Positions 14,687 through 23,103 of a stretch of DNA of 44,188 nucleotides are shown piece by piece. Within the stretch, counting starts at the first letter, position 1; each line of letters starts with the position of its first letter. The stretch comes from JBAQMG01 sp049302575 (lineage in GTDB: Bacteria; Bacillota; Desulfitobacteriia; Desulfitobacteriales; Desulfitobacteriaceae). The DNA is taken from NCBI GenBank assembly GCA_049302575.1, contig JBAQMG010000076.1, forward strand, positions 1 through 44,188, read 5' to 3'. The position numbers and the translations under genes are program-made. A model generated the notes under the pieces. It was not told the DNA's origin. It made no database searches and saw only the letters and a list, made by a program, of their open reading frames with translations.

Positions 14687-15328
14687 CTACTTTGTTGCTC
14701 TAAAATAAGCGTAGGTCATTGGATCACCTTTTTGAAGTAACTCGGCAACTGTAACCTTAGCTAGGTATAGAGTATGTGTACCAGCATCAAGTTGATTGAT
14801 CACGGTCGCTTCCATAGTGGAAAGAACATCATCCAGTAGTAAAACCCCTGAATTTCCTCGATGAACAGCTATGTCGGAAAACTTATCAGAGTCCCTTCCC
14901 GAGCTATAACCAAAACGGCGAGCATATTCTTGTCCGCTTTGATTAAGGATAGAAACCCCTAACTTACCACTTTTCTCAATTAATTCACGAGTAAAATTCT
15001 GTTTATTGATTCCTAAAGCAATTGTGGCTGGTTCAGAAGTAACCTGAAAACAGGTATTAGCACATTGTCCGTTGTCCCTTCCAGCTGCACTTGCCGTAAT
15101 AATATAGAGACCATAAGAAATTCCAAAAAGAGCTATGCGAATAGCATCATTCTTACTTGTCTCTACCTTATCCATTGAAACAGCTTGTTGGGCATAGGTT
15201 GATTTTTCCCCTTCTTCATTAATTAGTTCAAAACGTTCAGGCCCTACTCCACAAACCGGACAAATATCTGGCGGAGTTTCCCCGGTGTGAACATAACCAC
15301 ATACTGTACAGCGCCATTTTTTAGCCAT
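14687..15328 (-). CDS. rubredoxin-flavin reductase fusion protein
   Basis: The protein has 213 aa. Residues 1-35 are a short rubredoxin-like iron site (WRCTVCGYVHTGETPPDICP followed by VCG, two CxxC pairs). Residues about 50-210 are a flavin-reductase domain of the FMN-binding split-barrel type (FGISYGLYIITASAAG, NTCFQVTSEPATIALGINKQ, LAKVTVAELL). Such fusions (high-molecular-weight rubredoxin) pass electrons from NAD(P)H through FMN and iron to flavodiiron proteins or rubrerythrins that remove O2 or peroxide in anaerobes. No partner oxidase is in the window. Start ATG has GGGAGG 7 nt upstream. It lies 24 nt after the CCA enzyme gene and could be co-transcribed with it. Confidence 0.88.
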   Translation of the reverse strand: MAKKWRCTVCGYVHTGETPPDICPVCGVGPERFELINEEGEKSTYAQQAVSMDKVETSKNDAIRIALFGISYGLYIITASAAGRDNGQCANTCFQVTSEPATIALGINKQNFTRELIEKSGKLGVSILNQSGQEYARRFGYSSGRDSDKFSDIAVHRGNSGVLLLDDVLSTMEATVINQLDAGTHTLYLAKVTVAELLQKGDPMTYAYFRATK

Positions 15329-15352
15329 TAGAACACCTCCCTGAATTAATAA

Positions 15353-16951
15353 TTAAGTTTGTCTATTTCCTTGTTTAAACGAGTCCTGATCTAAAAATAG
15401 TTTATATTGTTTTTCCAAGAAAATATTGGTCAATTCGAGAGTCTTATCCTCTAAAATTAATTGGCAGCGTAGTCGTTCTTTAAACCTACCTAACGACTCG
15501 CCACTAAGACCTTTTTGCGCGACAAAAATATAAAAAATAGTCCAATCTAATTTTTCTAAGCGTTCAATAATTTTACCTTGTGCCTCTTTAATTTCTGATT
15601 GGAGGAGTTCAAACCTTTGATTATCTTCTGTATTTCGTTGTTTATCACCAAAAAAATCAGCCTGCCATAGGGTTAAAAGCTCTTCAACCCTCTCGTAAAT
15701 AAAATTCCTGCCATCCCAACCTAATTCCCAGGTAAACTTTCTAACTTTCCTCTTCAAGGATTTGGATTGATTCCCTTTTAACTCATTCATAAAAGTTAAG
15801 GTTCCACTCATATGGTGTTCAATTAAATAGACTAATTCGGCTTCAAATTTTCTCCGGGGAAGCTTAAGAAACATCGACCAGCGGAAACGTGGTAGAATTT
15901 CTTTGACTAGGCGACCACTTTCTCGCTCATGTCCTAAAAAATGACGTTTACCCTCGGGAACCCACTCAAATTCTTTTCTGCCAGGAATTATAGTTTTAAT
16001 GTGTTTTACTTGAATTGTTCCAGGGTAATTATCTAACCGAGCACCATGTACTTCCACAAATTTATTCTCAAAACGTTCTAGGCCCTTCCCCAATATCCGG
16101 AACTCCCCTAATTTATATTCATTTTCATGAAATACTAATCGATCCCTTGCATAGCACTCACGGCTTGCCGTCTCCCATTTACCAAGGTCATGAAAAAGTC
16201 CTGCTAATCTGCTGAATAATAGGGGAGGGGTATTACCAACGACTTGCATAGTATGTTGCCAGGCATCTTTAGTATGATAACGGTTCTGAACCAACCCATT
16301 TAGTCTCGCTAATTCTGGAAGATAAAGTTTGAAAAAACCTAATTTATCAAGTAAGTTAAGCCCTCGTAACACATCATCTAGTAACAGAATCTTATTGAAT
16401 TCATCTGTAATACGCTCAGGAGCAGTTTTGGCCAAACTAGGTAAAGTATTAATTCCTGCTTGCCAAGTCAATGGTTCAACTTGAAGCTTAAATTGGGCTG
16501 CTAGTCTAACCATTCGTAATACACGTATAGGATCTTCAGCAAACCTCTGCTGAGCATCACCACAAGCTCTTAACACCTTAGACTCTAAGTCTAATATACC
16601 CAATAATGGGTCTTCCACCTGTTCAGTACCTACGTTCAAATATAAGGCATTGATCGTAAAATCTCTTCTTAAGGCATCTTCTCGCATATTTCCGGAAAAT
16701 TCGGCTAGGTCTAAGCGTTTTTCATTATCAAAGACACTTATTGTTTGATATTTAGCTCCTATTCTGTGCGAATGATAACCCCAAGCACTCAACGCAGCTT
16801 CCATTTCATCAAGGGATAAGGCAACCACAGCATCAATATCCCGACAATCCACTTCCAGTTTAGCATCTCTTACTGCTCCCCCAACAATATAAGTTTGTCC
16901 AAGCTGGTTGATTTTTGTCAAAACTTCTTGTTGAAAGGGCGTGCCTATCAT
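15353..16951 (-). CDS. CCA-adding-type tRNA nucleotidyltransferase with HD domain
   Basis: The protein has 532 aa. The N-terminal nucleotidyltransferase head shows YIVGGAVRDAKLEVDCRDID (GG...R and DxD catalytic signature), then RRDFTINALYLN and the ATP/CTP-selecting region PIRVLRMVRLAAQF, a class II CCA-adding or poly(A) polymerase pattern. In the middle, AGLFHDLGKWETA is an HD phosphohydrolase motif. The long C-terminal 200 residues are basic and helical and I do not recognise a domain. It most likely repairs or adds CCA ends of tRNA; an A-adding or poly(A) specificity cannot be excluded. The start ATG has GGAGG 6 nt upstream. Confidence 0.85.
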   Translation of the reverse strand: MIGTPFQQEVLTKINQLGQTYIVGGAVRDAKLEVDCRDIDAVVALSLDEMEAALSAWGYHSHRIGAKYQTISVFDNEKRLDLAEFSGNMREDALRRDFTINALYLNVGTEQVEDPLLGILDLESKVLRACGDAQQRFAEDPIRVLRMVRLAAQFKLQVEPLTWQAGINTLPSLAKTAPERITDEFNKILLLDDVLRGLNLLDKLGFFKLYLPELARLNGLVQNRYHTKDAWQHTMQVVGNTPPLLFSRLAGLFHDLGKWETASRECYARDRLVFHENEYKLGEFRILGKGLERFENKFVEVHGARLDNYPGTIQVKHIKTIIPGRKEFEWVPEGKRHFLGHERESGRLVKEILPRFRWSMFLKLPRRKFEAELVYLIEHHMSGTLTFMNELKGNQSKSLKRKVRKFTWELGWDGRNFIYERVEELLTLWQADFFGDKQRNTEDNQRFELLQSEIKEAQGKIIERLEKLDWTIFYIFVAQKGLSGESLGRFKERLRCQLILEDKTLELTNIFLEKQYKLFLDQDSFKQGNRQT

Positions 16952-17013
16952 GGAATACCTCCATAGCGTTCGATTCTTTCGTGAGAATTAAACGCATTCG
17001 TTTAGCTTTCATA

Positions 17014-18141
17014 TTACTTGAGATTCTCAGGATTTAACCCTAGTAAGTCTGACGAAATAAAACGACCATCTTTCCGGATTAGCTTGTTATCAAAATATAG
17101 TTCACCTCCGCCATATTCCGAACGTTGAATATTCACTAAATCCCAATGAATCGCGGATTTATTGCCATTATTACACTCATCATAACAAGATCCCGGTGTA
17201 AAGTGAAAACTGCCGTCAATTTTTTCATCAAAAAGTGTATCTTTCATTGGTTTAAGTATATAGGGATTGACTCCGATTGCAAATTCACCGACATAACGAG
17301 CTCCTTCATCCGTATCAAGAATATCATTTATCCTTTCCGTATCGTTAGCCGTAGCCTTGATAATTTTACCCTTCTCAAATTCCAAAACGATCGAATTGAA
17401 AGTGAAGCCTTGATAAATTGCAGGTGTATTATAACTTAGCTTACCATTAACAGATTCTTTAAGGGGCGCTGTAAATACTTCCCCGTCTGGGATATTCAAG
17501 TGTCCAGCACATTTAATAGCTGGCATCCCCTCGATAGAAAACTTCAAATCCGTACCTTGTCCGAGGATCTGAACCTGACTTGTACGTTCCATTAACTGAA
17601 CAAGCGGATCCATTGCTTTAGACATTTTAGCGTAATCTAAGTTGCAAACATTAAAGTAAAAATCTTCAAACCCTTCGATGCTCATGTCCGAAAGCTGAGC
17701 CATGGAAGCACTTGGATAACGTAGAACACACCAACGGGTATGGGGAACTCGCTGGTCAGAATGTACTGGTTTAGAATAATGAGACATGTAAATTTTCAAT
17801 TTCTCGCTAGGTAAATCTGACCATTCATTCACGTTTTCACCAGATCTTAAGCCTATATAGGCTTGCATCTCGCTCATTCGTCCTCGATCCCAACGGGCCA
17901 TTGCTTCAGCTTGTTCGATTGTCATTCCTTTTAATAGTTCTCGCAGTAAGGTATGATTAGAAACAGATAAAAATGGTACCCCTCCAGCCAAATAAGTATG
18001 CCTCACTAAGGCTTGAGCTAAAGGAATTTCCAAGCCCATAACTTCTATTAGAAGCTTTTCGCCTTTTTTTAGGGCAAGAGAATAATTAATTAAACTGTCA
18101 GCTAATTTTTCTATTCGTAAATCTTTAATAAGTGTCCACAC
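17014..18141 (-). CDS. M29-family leucyl aminopeptidase (AmpS/PepS-like)
   Basis: The 375-aa cytosolic metallo-aminopeptidase matches family M29. Visible are KKGEKLLIEVMG, the domain with NIPDGEVFTAPLKESVNGKL, YVGEFAIGVNP and SAIHWDLV, which together carry the Glu and His metal ligands, and YFDNKLIRKDGRF at the end. The start is uncertain. GTG at 18141 overlaps the only ribosome binding site (AAAGGTG). Family members begin close to KDLRIEKLA, which here follows an ATT at 18129-18127 placed 9 nt after that site, so a rare ATT start is possible. Confidence 0.88.
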   Translation of the reverse strand: MWTLIKDLRIEKLADSLINYSLALKKGEKLLIEVMGLEIPLAQALVRHTYLAGGVPFLSVSNHTLLRELLKGMTIEQAEAMARWDRGRMSEMQAYIGLRSGENVNEWSDLPSEKLKIYMSHYSKPVHSDQRVPHTRWCVLRYPSASMAQLSDMSIEGFEDFYFNVCNLDYAKMSKAMDPLVQLMERTSQVQILGQGTDLKFSIEGMPAIKCAGHLNIPDGEVFTAPLKESVNGKLSYNTPAIYQGFTFNSIVLEFEKGKIIKATANDTERINDILDTDEGARYVGEFAIGVNPYILKPMKDTLFDEKIDGSFHFTPGSCYDECNNGNKSAIHWDLVNIQRSEYGGGELYFDNKLIRKDGRFISSDLLGLNPENLK

Positions 18142-18267
18142 CTTTCGCAGAAAATAATGTCATTCTTATTAATTCTTCACCTTCCGTAATTTACCTTTTT
18201 AAGACTAGTTTTATGCACAAATTTTCTTGATAATTTAGAATTATAAGTAGTTTAAAGGAGAACGCCA

Positions 18268-19164
18268 ATGTCCCCTGATGGTTTATGGAGATATACTTTA
18301 CAAGCGGAGGATACAACTAAAAAATATCTAGAAATCCTTAAGCGTAAATTCCATTTCTCTAACAAATTGTTACAAACCCTTAAACAAGGAGAAAAAGTCT
18401 GGGTCAACGGTAAATTTACCTATTTAACCACCAGAGGGCAAGCAGGAGAAACCCTAAGCATAAATTTCAAGACTCCTGAAGTCTTAAATCTTGCTGCTGA
18501 GTCACTCCCACTTGAAATCCTTTACGAAGACGACTACTTATTAGCGGTCAATAAACCCGCTGGACAAGTTGTTCACCCCAACCCACGTTATTCAACCAGC
18601 ACCTTGGGAAATGCCGTAACTAGTCATTGGCAGACGAAAGGTGAAGCTCACACTTTCCGCCCTATCCACCGTATAGACCGTAACACTTCCGGTGTCGTCG
18701 TCATTGCCAAAAACAAATTTGCTCACCAACAACTTGCTTGGCAACTTGAACATGGACAAATCCTTAAACGTTATTTAGGTTTTGTCAGCGGTAAGGTCCC
18801 TGTATTAACCGGCGAATTAAACGGTGCTATCGGCTTTGCCCCAGGTAGTTTTATTAAACGCCAAGTTCAAATAGACGGGCTCCCAGCACTGACTCGTTTC
18901 CGTATCCTTCGTCATTATGCTCAGGCAGATCTCTTGGAGTTTGAACTTGCTACAGGACGAACTCACCAGATACGTGTTCACTGCCAGTCCTTGGGTCATC
19001 CTTTACTTGGCGATGACTTATACGGTGGAGATATTTCCTTAATCAATCGCCAGGCCTTACATTCCTTTATGTACGTCTTAAAACATCCAGCAACTGGTCA
19101 GCAGCTTGTGCTTCGGGCTAAGTTTCCTAGTGATTTAATAAATTTGGGACAAAAGCTTCTTTGA
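18268..19164 (+). CDS. RluA-family pseudouridine synthase
   Basis: The protein has 298 aa. An N-terminal S4-like region (about 10-70) precedes the catalytic domain, with YEDDYLLAVNKPAGQVVHP, HRIDRNTSGVVVIAKN holding the catalytic Asp, and TGRTHQIRVHCQSLGHPLLG. The family isomerises uridine to pseudouridine in rRNA or tRNA; the exact site cannot be read. AAAGGAG is 6 nt before the ATG. It is divergent from the M29 aminopeptidase and convergent with the coiled-coil gene. Confidence 0.92.
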   Translation: MSPDGLWRYTLQAEDTTKKYLEILKRKFHFSNKLLQTLKQGEKVWVNGKFTYLTTRGQAGETLSINFKTPEVLNLAAESLPLEILYEDDYLLAVNKPAGQVVHPNPRYSTSTLGNAVTSHWQTKGEAHTFRPIHRIDRNTSGVVVIAKNKFAHQQLAWQLEHGQILKRYLGFVSGKVPVLTGELNGAIGFAPGSFIKRQVQIDGLPALTRFRILRHYAQADLLEFELATGRTHQIRVHCQSLGHPLLGDDLYGGDISLINRQALHSFMYVLKHPATGQQLVLRAKFPSDLINLGQKLL

Positions 19165-19198
19165 CTGTATATGCCTAGAAAATTTGTCTGTTGACAAG

Positions 19199-19639
19199 CT
19201 AAACAAGCCGCCGAACAAGCTTTCTAAGGCGTAGTTCGTGATCACCCAAAACCCCTGAAACAGATGACAATGTATCCTCGATATCGCATACTTTGTCGTG
19301 AATCACAGTAAGTGATACCTGTTCGGTTTTTTCCCTATGTCTTTCCAGCCGTTCGAAACGTTTGTCACTCTGATCAAGACGTACTTCCATCTGTTCAAGA
19401 CGTTTGTCACTCTGATCAGAACGTGCTTCCATCTGATCCAGACGTGCTTCCATCTGTTCAAGACGTTTATCACTCTGATCAAACCTTTCCCGCATTTCCT
19501 GTCGGGTAGCTACAAGCTCCTTATGTATGGACTCAAACTCTTCTTTTACAGAATTTGCTTGTACTTGTTGTACTTGTTGTTCACGACGCAAAGCTTTAAA
19601 TTCATTTAAGACTAATCTTTGAAATTCTTCATCCGTCAT
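19199..19639 (-). CDS. coiled-coil protein with heptad repeats
   Basis: The protein has 146 aa, highly charged and almost entirely helical. Residues about 50-105 are strict 7-residue repeats of the form LEQMEAR, LDQMEAR, SDQSDKR, LEQMEVR, LDQSDKR, FERLE, a canonical trimeric or dimeric coiled coil. The repeats are also near-identical at DNA level. There is no membrane segment. It could be a small structural or phage-tail-like scaffold protein; no function is assigned. The start ATG has AAAGGAG 7 nt upstream. Confidence 0.75.
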   Translation of the reverse strand: MTDEEFQRLVLNEFKALRREQQVQQVQANSVKEEFESIHKELVATRQEMRERFDQSDKRLEQMEARLDQMEARSDQSDKRLEQMEVRLDQSDKRFERLERHREKTEQVSLTVIHDKVCDIEDTLSSVSGVLGDHELRLRKLVRRLV

Positions 19640-19705
19640 AAAACCGCTCCTTTCTCTCCCTAGTTACTATTATTTTATCCTAATCAGGTAGATTTACAAT
19701 GACTT

Positions 19706-20401
19706 TTAACGCTGAATCCAGAGTGCTAACGCCATTAAAACATTCCAAGTACCATGCGCTACAATGGAAGGCCACAAACTTGAGGAACGCTCATACAGCC
19801 AGGTTAAGACAATTCCTCCGATTAACAAGGGAAGAAACCTTACTAAATCAAAATGTAAAAACGCAAAGAAAATTCCCGTTAATATAATCCCCATACCTCG
19901 ACCGTAAGCAAGACGTAGCGGAGGATATAACAAGCCTCGGAAGAGTACCTCTTCTTTTAGAGGAGCTATAATCCCTCCTAAAACTAAAAGAATGGGCAAT
20001 TGCCAAGAATACTTTGCACCCTGTAATACGAGCGTAAAACTTTGCGGAGCAGGCGTACCCCATAAATAGGTAAGCAATTTCCCTAAGAACCCTATCCCGA
20101 GAAACAAGAGCAACCCTACTAAAATACTTATTAGCAAGTAAACCCAACGAACAGCTCCCAAGCCTAAGACTTTGTAAGATTGCTTCATCACACGCAGAAG
20201 AAATAAAATAGCTACCAAATATAAAATACTCTCGCCTAACCCGATTCCCACAAACCGTATAAACCCTGGGAGAGAGTTCAGATTCTGCTGTGTTGAAAGC
20301 CAACCAAAAGAAAATTCAAGTAAGTTAACCATACCAATGAGGAAAAGAGCTTGCCAAACATTCCAAGCTGGGCGACGTGGGGGAACTCTTTCAATACTCA
20401 T
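19706..20401 (-). CDS. CPBP-family intramembrane glutamic endopeptidase (Abi)
   Basis: The protein has 231 aa and about seven or eight hydrophobic segments. The CPBP motifs are seen as LKEEVLFRGLLYPPL (EExxxR, catalytic Glu pair), FAFLHFDLVRF (FxxxH) and SIVAHGTWN (HxxxN). Members cleave within the membrane, as CAAX-prenyl peptidase-like or bacteriocin-immunity proteins. The gene follows icd after only 9 nt and may be read through from it. Target unknown. Confidence 0.9.
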   Translation of the reverse strand: MSIERVPPRRPAWNVWQALFLIGMVNLLEFSFGWLSTQQNLNSLPGFIRFVGIGLGESILYLVAILFLLRVMKQSYKVLGLGAVRWVYLLISILVGLLLFLGIGFLGKLLTYLWGTPAPQSFTLVLQGAKYSWQLPILLVLGGIIAPLKEEVLFRGLLYPPLRLAYGRGMGIILTGIFFAFLHFDLVRFLPLLIGGIVLTWLYERSSSLWPSIVAHGTWNVLMALALWIQR

Positions 20402-20410
20402 TTAAAACCC

Positions 20411-21616
20411 CTAACGCATATTAGCCACAATAGCTGCAGCAAAGCCGGACGTTTTAACCTCTTGTGCTCCTTCCATCTGTCTAGCTATATCATACGTAAC
20501 AATTTTATTCCCAATTGTTTTTTCTATAGCTGCTTCGATCAACCGTGCAGCCTCGTGCCAACCTAAGTAGTCTAACATCATGACAGCCGAAAGGATCAGC
20601 GAGCCAGGATTAACTTTATCTAAGCCAGCATACTTAGGTGCAGTTCCATGAGTAGCCTCAAAAACACCGATAAAATCTCCTATATTTGCTCCTGGAGCCA
20701 TCCCCAGACCACCGACTTGTGCCGCAACTGCGTCAGAAAGATAATCACCATTTAAATTTGTGGCCACTAATACTTCATATTCATCAGGCCTAATCAGGAT
20801 TTGTTGAAACATATTATCCGCGATCCGATCATTAACTAGAATTTTGCCCTCACGTGAAGCGCCTGCGTACACTTCCTCTTCTGTAACGATCTTATCACGG
20901 AATTCACTTTTTACTAGATCATAACACCAGTTCTTAAAAGCGCCTTCTGTATACTTCATGATATTTCCCTTGTGAACCAAGGTAACCGTTTGGCGATTAT
21001 TCTCTATTGCATGGTTCATAGCTTTACGAACAATACGTTCTGAACCAGTTTTACTGATTGGTTTTATCCCCAGACCAGCGTCTTCTACAATCTGGCAACC
21101 CATTTCAGTATTTAGAAACTTTCGAACCTTAGCTCCTTCGGCTGAATCATAACTCCACTCAATTCCAGTATAAATATCTTCGGTATTCTCTCGAAAAATA
21201 ACCATATTTACTTTTTCGGGATGTTTTACCGGGCTAGCCACTCCTTCAAACCAGCGTACTGGCCGAACACAAGCAAATAGATCTAATTCCTGGCGGATTG
21301 TAACATTTAAACTTCGCATACCTCCACCAATCGGAGTTGTCAATGGACCCTTAATCGCCACGATATGCTCCTTGATTTCCTTGAGGGTCTCCTTAGGTAA
21401 CCATTCAGAAGTTTTTTCAAAGGCCTTTTCCCCAGCAAGTACCTCTTTCCATTGAATAACTCGCCGCTGATTGTAAGCTTTCTCAACTGCAGCATCTACA
21501 ACCTTCCGAGTTGCTCGCCATATATCAGCACCAGTTCCATCCCCTTCGATATAAGGGATAATCGGACAATCCGGGACATTAAGCTTACCATTAAGAATCG
21601 TAATTTTTTCAAACAT
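20411..21616 (-). CDS. icd: isocitrate dehydrogenase (NADP-type)
   Basis: The protein has 401 aa and decarboxylates isocitrate to 2-oxoglutarate in the TCA pathway, one step after the aconitase at 1.9 kb. Seen are YIEGDGTGADIW, MRSLNVTIRQELDLFACVRP, FRENTEDIYTGIEW, and the nucleotide-binding ATHGTAPKYAG. Length and motifs fit the subfamily I bacterial NADP enzyme; cofactor choice is inferred. I start at the ATG at 21616 (MFEKITILNG). The frame extends to a TTG at 21637, but that codon overlaps the GGAGGAG ribosome binding site. It follows gatB by 41 nt. Confidence 0.93.
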   Translation of the reverse strand: MFEKITILNGKLNVPDCPIIPYIEGDGTGADIWRATRKVVDAAVEKAYNQRRVIQWKEVLAGEKAFEKTSEWLPKETLKEIKEHIVAIKGPLTTPIGGGMRSLNVTIRQELDLFACVRPVRWFEGVASPVKHPEKVNMVIFRENTEDIYTGIEWSYDSAEGAKVRKFLNTEMGCQIVEDAGLGIKPISKTGSERIVRKAMNHAIENNRQTVTLVHKGNIMKYTEGAFKNWCYDLVKSEFRDKIVTEEEVYAGASREGKILVNDRIADNMFQQILIRPDEYEVLVATNLNGDYLSDAVAAQVGGLGMAPGANIGDFIGVFEATHGTAPKYAGLDKVNPGSLILSAVMMLDYLGWHEAARLIEAAIEKTIGNKIVTYDIARQMEGAQEVKTSGFAAAIVANMR

Positions 21617-21657
21617 AATAATATTTTTCTCCTCCAATACATCAATTTGAAACTTGC

Positions 21658-23103
21658 TTAAGCTAATTTTTCCTTTAGAAGTTGATTGACTAATCCTGGA
21701 TTAGCTTGTCCCTTAGTTGCTTTCATGATTTGACCAACCAAGAAACCGAGGGCTCGTTCTTTGCCAGCACGATAGTCCTCAACTGATTGCGGGTTAGCAG
21801 CCAACACTTGATCAAGGATAGCTGATAAGGCTCCTTCATCACTGATTTGGGCTAAGCCCTTATCCTGGATGATTAAGCTAGCAGCTTTACCTGTAGTGTA
21901 CATCTCTTCAAGAACACTTTTGGCAATTTTACCGCTAATAGTACCCTGATCAATCAGCTTTAATAGTTCTGCTAATTGATCAGGCGAGATTGGCGAATCT
22001 TGGACTGCACACTGTTGAGCATTGAGTAGACGTGTGAGATCTCCCATCACCCAATTAGCCAAACTTTTGGCATCACTATACTGAGTTAGAGCTTGATCAA
22101 AGAAGTCTCCCAAGGCTTTAGAGGCCGTAAGGACACCAGCATCATAGTCGGAAAGTCCTAAAGTCTGAAAACGTGCTTGGCGTGCTACAGGCAGCTCCGG
22201 CAAGGTTTGACGTATTCTCTCCACCCATTCCCGATCAATGACAAGAGGGACTAAATCAGGCTCTGGAAAGTAACGATAATCATGAGCTTCTTCTTTAGAG
22301 CGCAAGGATAACGTAATACCTTTCCCTTCATCCCAAGTACGGGTTTCTTGGAGGATCCGCTCCCCATCGTCGAGTAGGCTTGCTTGGCGTTCGATTTCGT
22401 ATTCCATGCAGCGTCGTACAGAAGTATAGGAATTCAAGTTTTTGGTTTCTGTACGTGTGCCCAACTCCAAACTTCCTAAAGGGCGTAAAGAAACATTCAC
22501 ATCAAATCGAACAGACCCTTGCTCTAGCTTACAATCAGAAACTTCTGTATACTCCAGAATTTGCACCAATTGTTCCAAATAAGCTAGCACTTCGGGGATC
22601 GATCTCAGATCTGGCTCAGACACGATTTCTAAAAGAGGAACCCCAGTACGATTATAGTCAACATAAGATTCAAGAGAAGAAGAAATCGTTTCCCCACTGT
22701 GAACAAGCTTTCCCGCATCTTCTTCCATATGCGCGCGCGTTATCCCAATCCTTCGCACCTGGTCATCCACCACTATGTCGAGCCAACCACCTTTGCAAAT
22801 AGGAAGATCAAATTGTGAGGTCTGATAGTTCTTGGGAAGATCAGGGTAATAATAGTTTTTACGATCAAACTTAGAGAAATCGGCAATCTCACAATTCATG
22901 GCTAGACCGGCCTTAATCGCTAGCTCAACTACTTTACTGTTCAGTACCGGCAGTACCCCTGGTAGCCCAGAACAAACCGGGCAAACATGAGTATTCTGTT
23001 CCCCACCAAATTCTGTACTGCAACTACAGAAAATCTTAGTCTTAGTTGCTAATTCAGTATGAACTTCAACTCCACAGACCATTTCATACTCGTTCACAGC
23101 CAT
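21658..23103 (-). CDS. gatB: aspartyl/glutamyl-tRNA amidotransferase subunit B
   Basis: GatB (481 aa) is the kinase/tRNA-binding subunit of GatCAB, which converts Glu-tRNA-Gln (and Asp-tRNA-Asn) to the amide form. Seen are YEMVCGVEVHTELATKTKIF, PVCSGLPGVLPVLN with the zinc cysteines, KNYYYPDLPKNYQ and the C-terminal YqeY-like tail (SVEDYRAGKERALGFLVGQ). The ATG overlaps the gatA stop by one base (TAATG). Confidence 0.97.
   Translation of the reverse strand: MAVNEYEMVCGVEVHTELATKTKIFCSCSTEFGGEQNTHVCPVCSGLPGVLPVLNSKVVELAIKAGLAMNCEIADFSKFDRKNYYYPDLPKNYQTSQFDLPICKGGWLDIVVDDQVRRIGITRAHMEEDAGKLVHSGETISSSLESYVDYNRTGVPLLEIVSEPDLRSIPEVLAYLEQLVQILEYTEVSDCKLEQGSVRFDVNVSLRPLGSLELGTRTETKNLNSYTSVRRCMEYEIERQASLLDDGERILQETRTWDEGKGITLSLRSKEEAHDYRYFPEPDLVPLVIDREWVERIRQTLPELPVARQARFQTLGLSDYDAGVLTASKALGDFFDQALTQYSDAKSLANWVMGDLTRLLNAQQCAVQDSPISPDQLAELLKLIDQGTISGKIAKSVLEEMYTTGKAASLIIQDKGLAQISDEGALSAILDQVLAANPQSVEDYRAGKERALGFLVGQIMKATKGQANPGLVNQLLKEKLA

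Noticed and set aside
22380..22802. 140-codon plus-strand frame inside gatB
   Set aside because: Shadow of gatB, without start signals or recognisable content.
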